Positions 1 to 8,560 of a stretch of DNA of 64,000 nt are shown here, in pieces. Source of the stretch: an uncultured Pirellula sp. (GTDB taxonomy: Bacteria > Planctomycetota > Planctomycetia > Pirellulales > Pirellulaceae). How positions within the stretch are numbered: the stretch's first letter is position 1; each line of letters opens with the position of its first letter. The position numbers were made by a program, and so were the translations under genes. The DNA lies in the NCBI GenBank assembly GCA_903930765.1, contig CAIYZV010000328.1:1-64000 (forward strand), in the 5' to 3' direction. The notes below the pieces were generated by a model. That model was not told where the DNA came from. It searched no databases and saw only the letters and a list, made by a program, of their open reading frames with translations.

Positions 1-200
1 TCCCTCCGCTCTCACTCTTGATTTTTCCACGAAAACCCCGGGTTCTTCTAAAGGATCTGGGGTTTTTTCGTAGGCCGTGCTAGCACCCCCGCGACCTGTT
101 TCCACAGCACACTTCGGCACCTTTTTACCCCCAAAAGCACCCTGCGCGCTGTAGTTTGCGCTGTAGGCAGGTGGGGTAGAATCCCAGCCCTGTGCAGCCA

Positions 201-1100
201 AAAACCAGCTATCGCAAACCCCTTCACGACAAGGGACTGTCGTGCTACTTTGGGCCCGCAATGTAGAGCAGTTGTCCTCAACTGCTCTCGCCAGGAGCCA
301 AAAACGATTATGACAATCGTCCCACCACTTGGATCCAAGGCTTTCCCTTCGCGGCTTCGCGCCTTCGCGTGAAAATGATCGGAGTACATTGTGGCACGAC
401 GCTCCGCCGTCGTTTACTCCCCAAGACTATTCGCCTAGAAATGATCCAGGGGTTTAGCCCTGAGATCGCAGAACCTTTCACGACAAGGGACTGTCGTACC
501 ACGATGGGTCCGCAATGTAGAGCCGTTGCCCCAACTGCTCATCGCCAGGAGCCGGAACGATTGAGACAATCGTTCTACAATATGTTGTTCGCTGCGCTCG
601 AGCAGGATAGCGGTCAGGATCTTTAGCAAGATCCACTACCATTCTCTTCGCGTTAGCCTTCGCGTCTTCGCGCCTTCGCGTGAGTTTGTTCGAGGGTTAC
701 GGGCCAGCTATCGCGCAGCCTTTCACGACAGAGACTGTCGTACCACAATGGGGCCGCAATGTAGAGCCGTTGTCCCCAACTGCTCTCGCCAGGAGCCGGA
801 ACGATTGAGACAATCGTTCTACAATAGGTTGTTCGCTGCGCTCGAGCAGGCTCGCGGTCGGGATCTTTAGCAAGATCCACCACATACTCTTCCCGTTACT
901 CTTCGCGTCTTCGCGCCTTCGCGTGAGTTTGTTCGAGGGTTATGGGCCAGCTATCGCGCAGCCTTTCACGACAGAGACTGTCGTACCACGATGGGGCCGC
1001 AATGTAGAGCCGTTGTCCCCAACTGCTCTCGCCAGGAGCCAAAAACGATTACGACAATCGTCCACTATCAAGTTGCTCGCTGCGCTCGAGCAACTGCTAC
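201..1100. repeat. Array of four ~245-bp imperfect repeat units made of consecutive hairpins
   Basis: No gene is supported from 1 to 1116. Four related units begin near 205, 463, 704 and 948 (spacings about 250, 244, 244). Each unit holds palindromes in fixed order: ACGACA-loop-TGTCGT, AGAGC(A/C)GTTG-loop-CAACTGCTCT, (A)ACGATT-loop-AATCGT(T), and a stem around GCTGCGCTCGAGCA. Units 2 and 3 add GGATCTT-TAGC-AAGATCC. They are separated by runs of the direct motif CTTCGCG. The first and third palindromes share the loop GAGAC in units 2-3 (or variants ending in GAC) although their stems differ. Small ORFs across the array are shadows of the repeat. Positions 1-200 show nothing recognisable. Function is unknown: a REP-like dispersed element, a structured RNA or a transcription-end region of nrdR are all possible. 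Confidence 0.85.
225..320. repeat. Three consecutive hairpins of repeat unit 1
   Basis: Perfect inverted repeats lie at 225-244 (CACGACA/TGTCGTG, loop AGGGAC), 265-288 (AGAGCAGTTG/CAACTGCTCT, loop TCCT) and 304-320 (ACGATT/AATCGT, loop ATGAC). The middle stem is fully paired only in this unit. In the other three units a single A-to-C change leaves one mismatch. This is the clearest example of the unit's architecture. Confidence 0.8.
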
Positions 1101-1116
1101 ACGGGTACGAGACGAC

Positions 1117-1686
1117 CTAGTCCTTCTTCTTTCTAATCGGCCCTTTGGGTGGATCCTCAGGCGGGTCTTGCGGACGATCTTTGGAACTGTCTTTCGGAAT
1201 GTCCTTCGGCGGAGTTCTCGTAGGAGTTTTCGGCTGCTCAGGAGACAGGATCGGGGTCAATTCTTTAACAAAGTCTTGCGCGTCGCGAAAGCTACGGTAG
1301 ACGCTCGCGAACCGCACGAAGGCGACTTCGTCGAGCTTTCGAAGATACTGCATGCAAAGGTTACCGATGTCCTCGGAATGGACTTCCCGTTCGTAATTAT
1401 CGAGGATGTAGGATTCGATCTCGATCGCAAGACGCTGGATCTCTTCGGCGTTGATTTTGCGTTTCCAACATGCGAGCGCCAAACCGCGTTCAATTTTAGC
1501 GCGACTGAAATCCTGGCATGTTCCGTCCCGCTTGCGAACTTGAAGCAAGCCTTCCACCCGTTCGTAGGTGGTGAATCGGCGTTTGCAGTGATTGCAAAAG
1601 CGACGCCGACGAATTGCCCGGCCATCCTCGACCAATCGAGAATCTCTCACGCCATCGTTATCGTTGCCACAGAATGGGCATCGCAT
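1117..1686 (-). CDS. nrdR: Transcriptional repressor NrdR
   Basis: NrdR is the zinc-finger/ATP-cone repressor of ribonucleotide reductase genes, binding NrdR boxes when loaded with (d)ATP. The start is placed at MRCPFCG because the family begins exactly there; the track ORF adds 61 unrelated residues upstream. The zinc ribbon uses CPFC (residues 3-6) and CNHC (31-34), followed by RRFTTYE and an ATP-cone domain to about residue 140 (VRKRDG, FRDAQDFVKEL). The protein is 189 aa against about 150-160 usual. The excess is a C-terminal tail rich in Pro, Lys and Asp (PPKDIPKDSSKD...). No nrd gene is in the window. The gene reads towards the hairpin array, so the array is its 3' flank. Confidence 0.95.
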   Translation of the reverse strand: MRCPFCGNDNDGVRDSRLVEDGRAIRRRRFCNHCKRRFTTYERVEGLLQVRKRDGTCQDFSRAKIERGLALACWKRKINAEEIQRLAIEIESYILDNYEREVHSEDIGNLCMQYLRKLDEVAFVRFASVYRSFRDAQDFVKELTPILSPEQPKTPTRTPPKDIPKDSSKDRPQDPPEDPPKGPIRKKKD

Positions 1687-1975
1687 GTAACCCGCCGCGT
1701 CCGTTAAGGAGTATCCTGAGGAATTTCGGTTCGCACACTTGGGCGAGATTGTCGCATACCTGAGGCAGGAATCAAGCCACTGCGTGCGCGGTGTTCCACC
1801 TGTGGAATCCAGCAGGTGGCAGCACCGCGATTGGTCGCAACTATCCCAAGGGGAACTGGAATGAACCACGAACTATCCGAAATGCGTACAATGGCGCGGA
1901 AATCGCTATTTTGATTCTCCCCGCAATCAATTTTCTGACAGAACTCGCTTGAATACCAACGATGGAATACCAACG

Positions 1976-2695
1976 ATGGAACCGATGAACCAATCCGAAC
2001 CAATTGCGAATCGAATGGGAGAAGTGCTGGCTACGCCTCATTCGGGTAGCCAATCAAATCTGGGTGCCGAAGGGGGAGCCGGGGTGGAAATTGCCGATGG
2101 GCGAGCGAACCCCAAACCGTCGTACCGCTATCTTATTTTCGCGGGCTTGTTCATGCTCGTCGGCCTGAGTTTTTTGATCTTCCTCGGAAGGGAGAGAACG
2201 AAAATCGCCGGGCAGCCCATCGGTGACTTGGATTTGAAGCCATTGCTCAACGTCGAGAATCGGCTCTCCAACCAAGACTTAATGGGCAAATGGGTTGTGT
2301 TGCATTTTTGGGGGCCGTGGTTCCCTCCGTGCGCCGCTGAGCTAGAGGACATCGCCAAGCTTCAGCAAAAGTATCAAGACAGCACCGAGGTCGCTGTGAT
2401 CAGCGTATCGTGCGGGAGCACGTCGCCGGAGAAACTCGATGACTTGGATTTTGATACCAAACGTGTGATGCAAACGATCGATGGCCGACTCCCTGTCTAC
2501 TGCGACCCGACCGAATACTCGCGGGTCCAAGTCGCCAACTTGCTCGGCCGAAAAGGGTTCTCCTACCCCACGACATTGTTGCTCGATCCGAAGCTTCGAG
2601 TGGTCGACTTTTGGGTTGGGGTATCCGGCGAAGGAGCCATCGATCGCGCATTAACCTCCGCGATGAACAAGCAAGGAGTGAAATCGAACCCATGA
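1976..2695 (+). CDS. Membrane-anchored thioredoxin-fold protein lacking the first active-site cysteine
   Basis: A 239-aa protein with one N-terminal membrane segment (YLIFAGLFMLVGLSFLIFLG) and an outward thioredoxin-like domain of the TlpA/ResA type. The usual active site FWATWCxPC appears here as FWGPWFPPC. Residue 116 is Phe (codon TTC) where the nucleophilic Cys belongs, and only the second Cys (119) remains. The cis-Pro segment (FSYPTTLLLD) is conserved, so the fold looks intact. The track start is a TTG at 1949; ATG 1976 is preferred, though ATG 1985 is possible and no strong SD is visible. Its stop overlaps the pdxA start as ATGA, so the two are probably co-translated. Dithiol oxidoreductase activity is unlikely; a binding, chaperone-like or monothiol role is inferred. 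Confidence 0.8.
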   Translation: MEPMNQSEPIANRMGEVLATPHSGSQSNLGAEGGAGVEIADGRANPKPSYRYLIFAGLFMLVGLSFLIFLGRERTKIAGQPIGDLDLKPLLNVENRLSNQDLMGKWVVLHFWGPWFPPCAAELEDIAKLQQKYQDSTEVAVISVSCGSTSPEKLDDLDFDTKRVMQTIDGRLPVYCDPTEYSRVQVANLLGRKGFSYPTTLLLDPKLRVVDFWVGVSGEGAIDRALTSAMNKQGVKSNP

Positions 2696-3837
2696 CCCAA
2701 GCGGGGATTAGGCCAAAGATCGGCATCACCATGGGAGATCCCACCGGGATCGGGCCGGAGATTCTCGTGGGAGCACTGGCGTCAGGCCAACTGGAACAGG
2801 AGTGCCACCCGATTGCAATCGGTCGCTCGAAGGTTCTTCGAGCAGCCGCCTCAACGATGCGAGCTGAGATCGAGATCCGGTCGTTTGATACATGCCAACA
2901 AGCGATCGATGCTTCGCTGCAGCGAAACGGGAAAAGGGACCGCACTGTTTTTTGTGTTGAGACAGGGCTAGCGGAAGCGGACCGTGCTACGGAGCCAAGA
3001 ATCGACGCACGTGGTGGCCAAGCCGCCTATGATTGCTTGATCGCCGGAACTCAATTGTGTTTGGATGGAACGCTTGATGCCGTAGTAACTGCACCACTCC
3101 ATAAAAAAGCATTGCAGTTGGCGGGTCATGACTGGCCGGGTCACACGGAACTGCTCGCGCATCTTTGTGGTACGCATGAATCGGCGATGATGCTGTACCT
3201 GCCACCGAGCAACCTCAAACCTACAAATACCGAGGAGACAACAAACCAAGCGGAGCCTTCAATGAAGCCACACCGCGGAGGCCCTGCGGGGCTTGGCGTC
3301 GTTCACGTCACTTTGCACATGGCCCTTCGAGACGTATTCGCCAATCTGACGATCCCAGCCATCTCGGAGAAAATCGACTTGGCTCACGCTTACTTTTCGC
3401 GTTTGCGCAAGTCGATGCAGTTGGTCGATGAACATGGCAGCACCAGCCCTCGCATCGCGGTCGCCGCTCTGAATCCGCACGGGGGGGAGCATGGACGATT
3501 CGGAGACGAAGAAATCCGAATCATCGAGCCCGCGGTGCGACTGGCTCAGCAGCGCGGCATCCGGGTCGAAGGTCCATTGCCGGTAGACACGTTGATGCCA
3601 AAAGCGGTACGCGGTGAGTACGATGCCGTGGTGGCGATGTATCACGACCAAGGTCACATTGCGTTGAAGTTGCTCGACATGTTCGAAGCGGTGAATATCA
3701 CCTTGGGATTGCCCATCATCCGTACCAGCGTCGCGCATGGAACCGCCCACGATATCGCGTGGCAGGGTATCGCAAAGCCGGGTGGGATGACTCAAGCCGT
3801 CTTGGCTGCGGCGAGGCTCGCCCGAAGCCGCGAATAG
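2692..3837 (+). CDS. pdxA: 4-hydroxythreonine-4-phosphate dehydrogenase PdxA
   Basis: PdxA oxidises 4-phosphohydroxy-L-threonine with NAD(P) in the DXP-dependent pathway to pyridoxal 5'-phosphate. The 381-aa product starts at ATG 2692, just before GITMGDPTGIGPEI. The 27 upstream track residues are frame overlap with the preceding gene. Family blocks are present: TAPLHKKAL, GHTELLA, ALNPHGGEHG, AMYHDQGHIALK (metal-ligand His) and TSVAHGTAHDIA. An insertion of about 25 residues (around TNTEETTNQAEPSMKPHRGG) sits between the MMLYLP strand and VVHVTLHM. It explains the length beyond the usual ~330 aa. It shares an ATGA overlap with the thioredoxin-like gene. PdxA paralogues can act on other phosphorylated hydroxyacids (PdxA2), so substrate is inferred from the family. 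Confidence 0.93.
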   Translation: MTQAGIRPKIGITMGDPTGIGPEILVGALASGQLEQECHPIAIGRSKVLRAAASTMRAEIEIRSFDTCQQAIDASLQRNGKRDRTVFCVETGLAEADRATEPRIDARGGQAAYDCLIAGTQLCLDGTLDAVVTAPLHKKALQLAGHDWPGHTELLAHLCGTHESAMMLYLPPSNLKPTNTEETTNQAEPSMKPHRGGPAGLGVVHVTLHMALRDVFANLTIPAISEKIDLAHAYFSRLRKSMQLVDEHGSTSPRIAVAALNPHGGEHGRFGDEEIRIIEPAVRLAQQRGIRVEGPLPVDTLMPKAVRGEYDAVVAMYHDQGHIALKLLDMFEAVNITLGLPIIRTSVAHGTAHDIAWQGIAKPGGMTQAVLAAARLARSRE

Positions 3838-3884
3838 CAATCCAGCGCTGCATGCCTAGTGATTGCTGTTTAATTATTACTATT

Positions 3885-3918
3885 TAGTTTTTGCTGGCCC
3901 GTCTAGTTTTTGCTGGCC
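3885..3918. repeat. Direct repeat TAGTTTTTGCTGGCC, two copies
   Basis: The 15-nt sequence TAGTTTTTGCTGGCC occurs at 3885-3899 and 3904-3918. The second copy contains the stop and last codons of the minus-strand gene ending at 3903. It looks like a short tandem duplication across the 3' end of that gene, between convergent pdxA and the secreted protein. Confidence 0.8.
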
Positions 3919-4889
3919 ATACGGGTGTTCTGGATCACATAGAGCTTGGGGTCATCCACGATCCAATCGGTGCTCCAGTCCCGTCCGTTGTCTCCATTGA
4001 CCACGTTGTAGAAGAACGATCGCAGTTCTTCGCAGCGGTATCCATAAGGCATCGCGGTCGCGATGTAGTCTTCGCGAGAAAGCTCTTCGATGCCTTGGCG
4101 AGCGAAGTAATGCACCAATCCATCTGGCGTGAAGGACAATCCGAGCGTCCACCATCCCGTTTCAGTAATCTCGGGGCCCATGAAGTCACCGCCGCTCCGA
4201 TCGGCACGGACGCGGAAGTATGCGTAAGGCACAACTTTACCCTCGACTTGCTTGGTCCCGCGTAGGATGAATAGGCCAGGCCAATAGACCTCGTCCTTCT
4301 CGGCTTTGCTAGAAAACAAGAACTTGGTCTTGTTCTCCATAATGGTCGTCTCGACGGCCGCGCGGAATGCAAAGTGAGGACCGTTGCGGCGCTCCCATTG
4401 ATCCAAGGGTGGGATGAAGACGCGGGTCGTGATGTTTGGGGACTGAGAAACTTTCAAGGTTCCTCCGGTGCGGTACTGGACGTTGCAGATAAAGTCGTCC
4501 TGGTGCATCTTGTGGCTGGGGCGATTCGGGATCCCTGTAAACAGAGACCGCATCAGCATGGAGCCCTCGCTCCCGGCAAGCCCACCCGGCGGGGTCGGCA
4601 CGCGCTTCACAATATCGGGATGCCCTCGTTTCGCCCCTTCGTACCAGCGGCCATTGTGCGTCTTGCCCATCGGCATCCGCTGGTTCTCGTCGATATCCTC
4701 GGTGCTCTTGGGATTGTTGGGGACATACCCCCAGTCTTCATCCTCAAAATCGTCACCGACTTGCTTGAGCTGGACCCCAGTTCCAGGAACCACGATTTCG
4801 CTCCTAGATTGAGCAAATGCATTCAATGCGAATGCCGAGGAGAAAAAAACCGCGGCGGCGGCGAGGACAAGCCGGTAAGACGATCTCAT
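3903..4889 (-). CDS. Secreted protein of unknown function
   Basis: A 328-aa protein with a clear Sec signal peptide (MRSSYRLVLAAAAVFFSSAFALNAFAQ, cleavage after AFAQ). The mature part is rich in aromatic and charged residues (EDEDWGYVPNN, DRSGGDFMGPEITETGWWTLG, YGYRCEELRSFFYNVV). It has two mature-region cysteines, no membrane segment and no catalytic motif I recognise. Residues from about 150 look beta-rich and could form a carbohydrate-binding or jelly-roll type domain, but that is a guess. It is transcribed alone, convergent with pdxA and divergent from the membrane protein at 5126. I do not recognise the family; such orphan exported proteins are common in planctomycetes. Confidence 0.75.
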   Translation of the reverse strand: MRSSYRLVLAAAAVFFSSAFALNAFAQSRSEIVVPGTGVQLKQVGDDFEDEDWGYVPNNPKSTEDIDENQRMPMGKTHNGRWYEGAKRGHPDIVKRVPTPPGGLAGSEGSMLMRSLFTGIPNRPSHKMHQDDFICNVQYRTGGTLKVSQSPNITTRVFIPPLDQWERRNGPHFAFRAAVETTIMENKTKFLFSSKAEKDEVYWPGLFILRGTKQVEGKVVPYAYFRVRADRSGGDFMGPEITETGWWTLGLSFTPDGLVHYFARQGIEELSREDYIATAMPYGYRCEELRSFFYNVVNGDNGRDWSTDWIVDDPKLYVIQNTRMASKN

Positions 4890-5125
4890 AATATCTACAC
4901 CAATAAACCAATGAAAAGAGGTTCATTGGACGTATCGGCAGTCGTCGCCGGAAAAACCGTCATTTCCGTTTGAGCTACCAAAGTGGACGCAAATTGCGTA
5001 AGTTAACGGATTGCGGCACGTCGATTTTCGTTTGGCCAAAGATGGACCGGCCAAAAATTACCGATTGTCGGCGGGCAACGCTCCGGAGCCATTTCTCCGC
5101 GGAACTCACCTATAAAGTAGATTCT

Positions 5126-6238
5126 ATGACCAAGAGCGAATCGGACTCCAAAGAATCAGACTCCATCAAACCGAACGACTCGAACCCGTACCAACCGATC
5201 ACACCGGATGTTACCAGTGGTAGTTACGGACGCACGATCGTCGGGAGGTTAGGAGAATCGGGCAAGATCACCGCTGTGTTCGTGATCATGGCGATCGCCT
5301 TCTGGTTCGTCTCGAAGAAACTCAAAGGGGTAACCTGGGCACAGGTACAGCAAGGCTTCGAGATTTTGCCCACCAGCCACATCATTGTGGCGATCCTACT
5401 CACGGCCGTAAATTACTTGATCTTGACCGGGTACGATTGGATCGCCATTCGATACCTGAAGAAAGACTTGCCATTGAGAAAGATCATGGCGGGAGCGATC
5501 GTCGGATACGCATGCGGGAATGTCTTGGGTTGGCTCTTCGGGGGAAACATTGTTCGCTACCGGATGTATTCCAAGTGGGGCTTCTCCACGTTTGAGATCA
5601 TTGCACTGGTCAGCATTCTCTCGATCACGTTTTGGCTGGGCCTGTTCTTGCTCGCAGGTGTCTCGTTCTTGGCCCTTCCCATCCATTTGCCACCTGATGT
5701 TGTGGAAATGCTCAAGTTCGAATCGAAGCTTTGGGGCGAGATCTCGTTATCGCAGCATTTGCTCGGCGTTATTTTTCTGTCCTGCGTTTTCGCCTACCTC
5801 ATCTCATGCGCTTTCATACGTCGTCCGATCCGCTTCAAAGAATACACCTTGTCCCTACCTCCAGTTCGACTGTCAGCGATGCAGCTGTTGGTATCGGCCG
5901 GAGACTTTCTCCTAGCGACAGCAACCCTGTACGCATTGCTACCACCCGATGTCGTCGGCCCGGACAAAATCAACTTCTCCACGGTCCTAATCGCGTATTT
6001 GACCGCACAGATTTGCGCTGTGCTCACCCACGTTCCTGGCGGATACGGTCTGCTCGAAGCGATCTTACTGACCTTCTTAGAAGGTCCGGAGGCTGACAAC
6101 AAAGGCCCCATTGTTTGCGCGGTGATCTTGTTCCGGATCATCTACTACTTGATTCCATTTGCAATCGCGGCCGTGATCTTCCTCGTCAACGAGGCTCGAT
6201 CCGAAAAGCCAGCGTCGGATGTGGCGGATGGCATCTAG
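5126..6238 (+). CDS. Integral membrane protein, lysylphosphatidylglycerol-synthase/flippase (UPF0104) type
   Basis: About 370 aa with roughly eight hydrophobic segments after a polar N-terminus (MTKSESDSKESDS). It matches the membrane domain found in MprF and in UPF0104/YbhN proteins. Supporting motifs are GNVLGWLFGGNIVRYRMYSKWG, LTHVPGGYGLLEAILL and the terminal FRIIYYLIPFAIAAVIFL; PGGYGxxE is typical. The cytoplasmic aminoacyl-transferase half of MprF is absent, so a lipid-flipping or other membrane-lipid role is more likely than lysyl transfer. ATG 5126 is chosen because the 52 residues upstream in the track ORF are not hydrophobic or conserved-looking. Its 3' end overlaps the epmB frame by about 20 nt, suggesting co-transcription. 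Confidence 0.8.
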   Translation: MTKSESDSKESDSIKPNDSNPYQPITPDVTSGSYGRTIVGRLGESGKITAVFVIMAIAFWFVSKKLKGVTWAQVQQGFEILPTSHIIVAILLTAVNYLILTGYDWIAIRYLKKDLPLRKIMAGAIVGYACGNVLGWLFGGNIVRYRMYSKWGFSTFEIIALVSILSITFWLGLFLLAGVSFLALPIHLPPDVVEMLKFESKLWGEISLSQHLLGVIFLSCVFAYLISCAFIRRPIRFKEYTLSLPPVRLSAMQLLVSAGDFLLATATLYALLPPDVVGPDKINFSTVLIAYLTAQICAVLTHVPGGYGLLEAILLTFLEGPEADNKGPIVCAVILFRIIYYLIPFAIAAVIFLVNEARSEKPASDVADGI

Positions 6239-7250
6239 CGGAATCGGTCTACACCTCATGCGGGACGTAGAAAACTCCGCATGGCAACATTCGATGCAAA
6301 ACGCAGTCCGATCCGTATCGGAATTGCTGGACTGCCTGGGACTTCGCCCTGAAGACTTCCCCAGTCCAATCGATCTTGAGAACCCATTCCCACTATTCGT
6401 CCCTCGCGAGTTCATCGCGAGGATGCAACCCGGGGATCCCACAGATCCCTTGCTGCTGCAAATCCTCCCGACCAGTGATGAGCGTGTTCAAACGCCGGGT
6501 TACGGGCAAGATCCTGTGGGCGATCAACACGTCGAACGCGCTCCCGGATTGCTGCACAAATACACCTCGCGTGTCTTGATGATCGCCTCCGGAGTGTGCG
6601 CCGTTCATTGCCGATACTGCTTTCGCCGTCACTTCCCCTACGAGGAATCCCCGAGAAGCAACGATCAATGGCAACCAGCACTTGATCTCATCGCCAACGA
6701 TCCATCGATCCATGAAGTCATCCTCTCGGGAGGGGACCCTCTTTCGCTCGGCAACCAGCGTCTAAGGGCACTGGGAAACGCTCTCGAAGCGATCGGCCAT
6801 GTGCAGCGGCTACGAATCCACACGCGTTTCCCGGTGATGATCCCAAACCGAATCGATGCCGCGTTCTGCGATTGGATTGCCTCGAGCCGCTTGACCAGTT
6901 GGATCGTGCTCCACATCAACCATGCCAACGAAATCGACCAGGCCTTGATTCAAGCGATTCGAGCAATGAAGAGGACAGGGGCATCAGTGCTGAACCAAGC
7001 GGTCCTGCTGCGCGGTATCAATGACTCGGTTGCCTTGCAGCGAGACCTCTGCGAAAGGCTAGTTGATGTGGGGGTACAACCCTATTACTTGCATCAATTG
7101 GATCGAGTCGATGGTGCGGCGCATTTCGAAACGAACACCCCTGTCGGCGAACAAATCATCGACGAACTCAGGAAACTGCTTCCAGGATACGCTGTTCCTC
7201 GACTGGTTCGAGAGGTTTCAGGGGAACCGCACAAAACCGTGCTTCGTTAG
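6219..7250 (+). CDS. epmB: EF-P (R)-beta-lysylation lysine 2,3-aminomutase EpmB
   Basis: A radical-SAM enzyme that converts L-alpha-lysine to beta-lysine for modification of elongation factor P. The cluster motif is CAVHCRYCFRRHFPY (CxxxCxxC), followed by EVILSGGDPLSL (SAM-binding GGD), RIHTRFPVMIP, HINHANE and the PLP/zinc-region residues near QAVLLRGIND and PYYLHQLDRV. The length of 343 aa matches the short EpmB class rather than clostridial KAM. The N-terminal WQHSMQNAVRSVSELL resembles EpmB starts. The track ATG (6219) overlaps the upstream gene by 20 nt; ATG 6228 or 6258 are alternatives and no SD decides. EF-P and EpmA genes are not in the window. Confidence 0.9.
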   Translation: MWRMASSGIGLHLMRDVENSAWQHSMQNAVRSVSELLDCLGLRPEDFPSPIDLENPFPLFVPREFIARMQPGDPTDPLLLQILPTSDERVQTPGYGQDPVGDQHVERAPGLLHKYTSRVLMIASGVCAVHCRYCFRRHFPYEESPRSNDQWQPALDLIANDPSIHEVILSGGDPLSLGNQRLRALGNALEAIGHVQRLRIHTRFPVMIPNRIDAAFCDWIASSRLTSWIVLHINHANEIDQALIQAIRAMKRTGASVLNQAVLLRGINDSVALQRDLCERLVDVGVQPYYLHQLDRVDGAAHFETNTPVGEQIIDELRKLLPGYAVPRLVREVSGEPHKTVLR

Positions 7251-7504
7251 CGTTAGCAATTGGTTGTAACCGCGTTTACCGAGCCGGCTTAGAATGCCCA
7301 TTGTCTTGGCTCGTATAGCCGGGAGGGGTCCATGCCCCAAAACATCAGGGCTTTGCTATGATAAAGCGGATGATGACCGGACTGTCTCTTTGCTTTTTGT
7401 GGACCCCATGGTTTCTTCGTTCGAGGAATTAATAGAGTCCCCTATGCATTGCATTCGTGTTGAGCCATCCCTTTACGCAACACCATCGATAAGGAAATAA
7501 ATCC

Positions 7505-8500
7505 ATGAAGGCCGCCTACTTCACACAAACTGGTGGTCCAGAGGTAATCCAGGTTGGTGACATTCCTCCTCCGGTGCTTGATAACAATGGTGTATTGGTC
7601 AAAGTGCGGGCGGCATCGGTCAATCCGATCGACACCTACATCCGCGGGGGCGCGAACTACTGGCCGCTTCCGAACCCGTATGTCATCGGATGCGATTTTG
7701 CCGGTGAGGTCGTCGCGACCGGCTCCCATGTGAAGCAATTCCCGATAGGCCAACGCGTGTGGGGTTCGAATCAAGGCTTGCTGGGCCGACAAGGAACCTT
7801 TGCTGAGTTCGCGGTGATTGACCACGAATGGCTCTATCCCTCTCCGGATGCTGTGAGCGACCAACAGTTGGCCGCGGTCGCCTTGGTCGGCATCACCGCG
7901 CATCTCGGCTTGTTCTCGAGAGCGAACCTGCAACCAGGCGAAACCATTTTTGTGCGAGGTGGTACCGGTGGCGTTGGATCAATGGTGGTCCAGATGGCCA
8001 AGATCATCGGTGCGCGGGTTATCACCACCGCCGGAAGCGGAGAGAAAGCGGCCCGATGCCGTGAATTAGGGGCGGACTTGGTCATCGAATACCAGCGGGA
8101 GGATATTGGCGAATCGCTCCGTCGCGCAGCCCCCGATGGCGTCGATGTTTTTTGGGAGACTCTTCGCGAACCAGATTTCGATTTCGCGGTCGGCGCATTG
8201 GCTCCCAATGGACGGATGGTCGTGATGGCAGGTCGCGATGCGAGACCCGCGTTTCCAGTAGGGCCATTCTACGTCAAGGGCTGCTCGCTCCTCGGGTTCG
8301 CAATGTTCAAGGCAACACCGGAGCAGCAAAAACTGGCCGCGGTTGATATCAATCATTGGATGGGTGCTGGAAAATTGCATGCGCAAATCGACCGTGTCAT
8401 GCCTCTTGAGGACGCATCCGAAGCGCATCGATTGCAGGAGTCGAACACGCTTGCGAAAAGCGGTGTGCTCCAGGGCAAAATCGTACTTCAGATCGATTGA
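7505..8500 (+). CDS. Zinc-independent alcohol dehydrogenase-like / NADPH:quinone reductase
   Basis: A 331-aa MDR-superfamily enzyme of the quinone oxidoreductase (Qor) group. It has the GroES-like N-terminal domain (VKVRAASVNPIDTYIRGG, YVIGCDFAGEVVATG) and a Rossmann domain with IFVRGGTGGVGSMVVQMAKIIGA (residues about 150-170). The catalytic-zinc ligands of classical ADHs and the structural-zinc cysteine cluster are absent. The C-terminus (DASEAHRLQESNTLAKSGVLQGKIVL) is typical of Qor. It probably reduces quinones or alpha,beta-unsaturated carbonyls with NADPH in the cytoplasm. ATG 7505 follows AAGGAAATAAATCC, an acceptable SD. It is monocistronic as far as spacing shows. Confidence 0.87.
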   Translation: MKAAYFTQTGGPEVIQVGDIPPPVLDNNGVLVKVRAASVNPIDTYIRGGANYWPLPNPYVIGCDFAGEVVATGSHVKQFPIGQRVWGSNQGLLGRQGTFAEFAVIDHEWLYPSPDAVSDQQLAAVALVGITAHLGLFSRANLQPGETIFVRGGTGGVGSMVVQMAKIIGARVITTAGSGEKAARCRELGADLVIEYQREDIGESLRRAAPDGVDVFWETLREPDFDFAVGALAPNGRMVVMAGRDARPAFPVGPFYVKGCSLLGFAMFKATPEQQKLAAVDINHWMGAGKLHAQIDRVMPLEDASEAHRLQESNTLAKSGVLQGKIVLQID

Positions 8501-8560
8501 TACAGCGACAGCAACTGAAAGACTACAAGAGAATAGGCTAACCCAACACCCAATTCAACG

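Noticed and set aside
201-1100. CRISPR-like spacing of repeats
   Set aside because: Units are about 245 bp, contiguous and composed of hairpins. There are no short identical repeats with unique spacers and no cas genes.
7251-7504. Small ORF 7294-7500 between epmB and the quinone-reductase gene
   Set aside because: No SD, no family and no domain. It is treated as non-coding leader.
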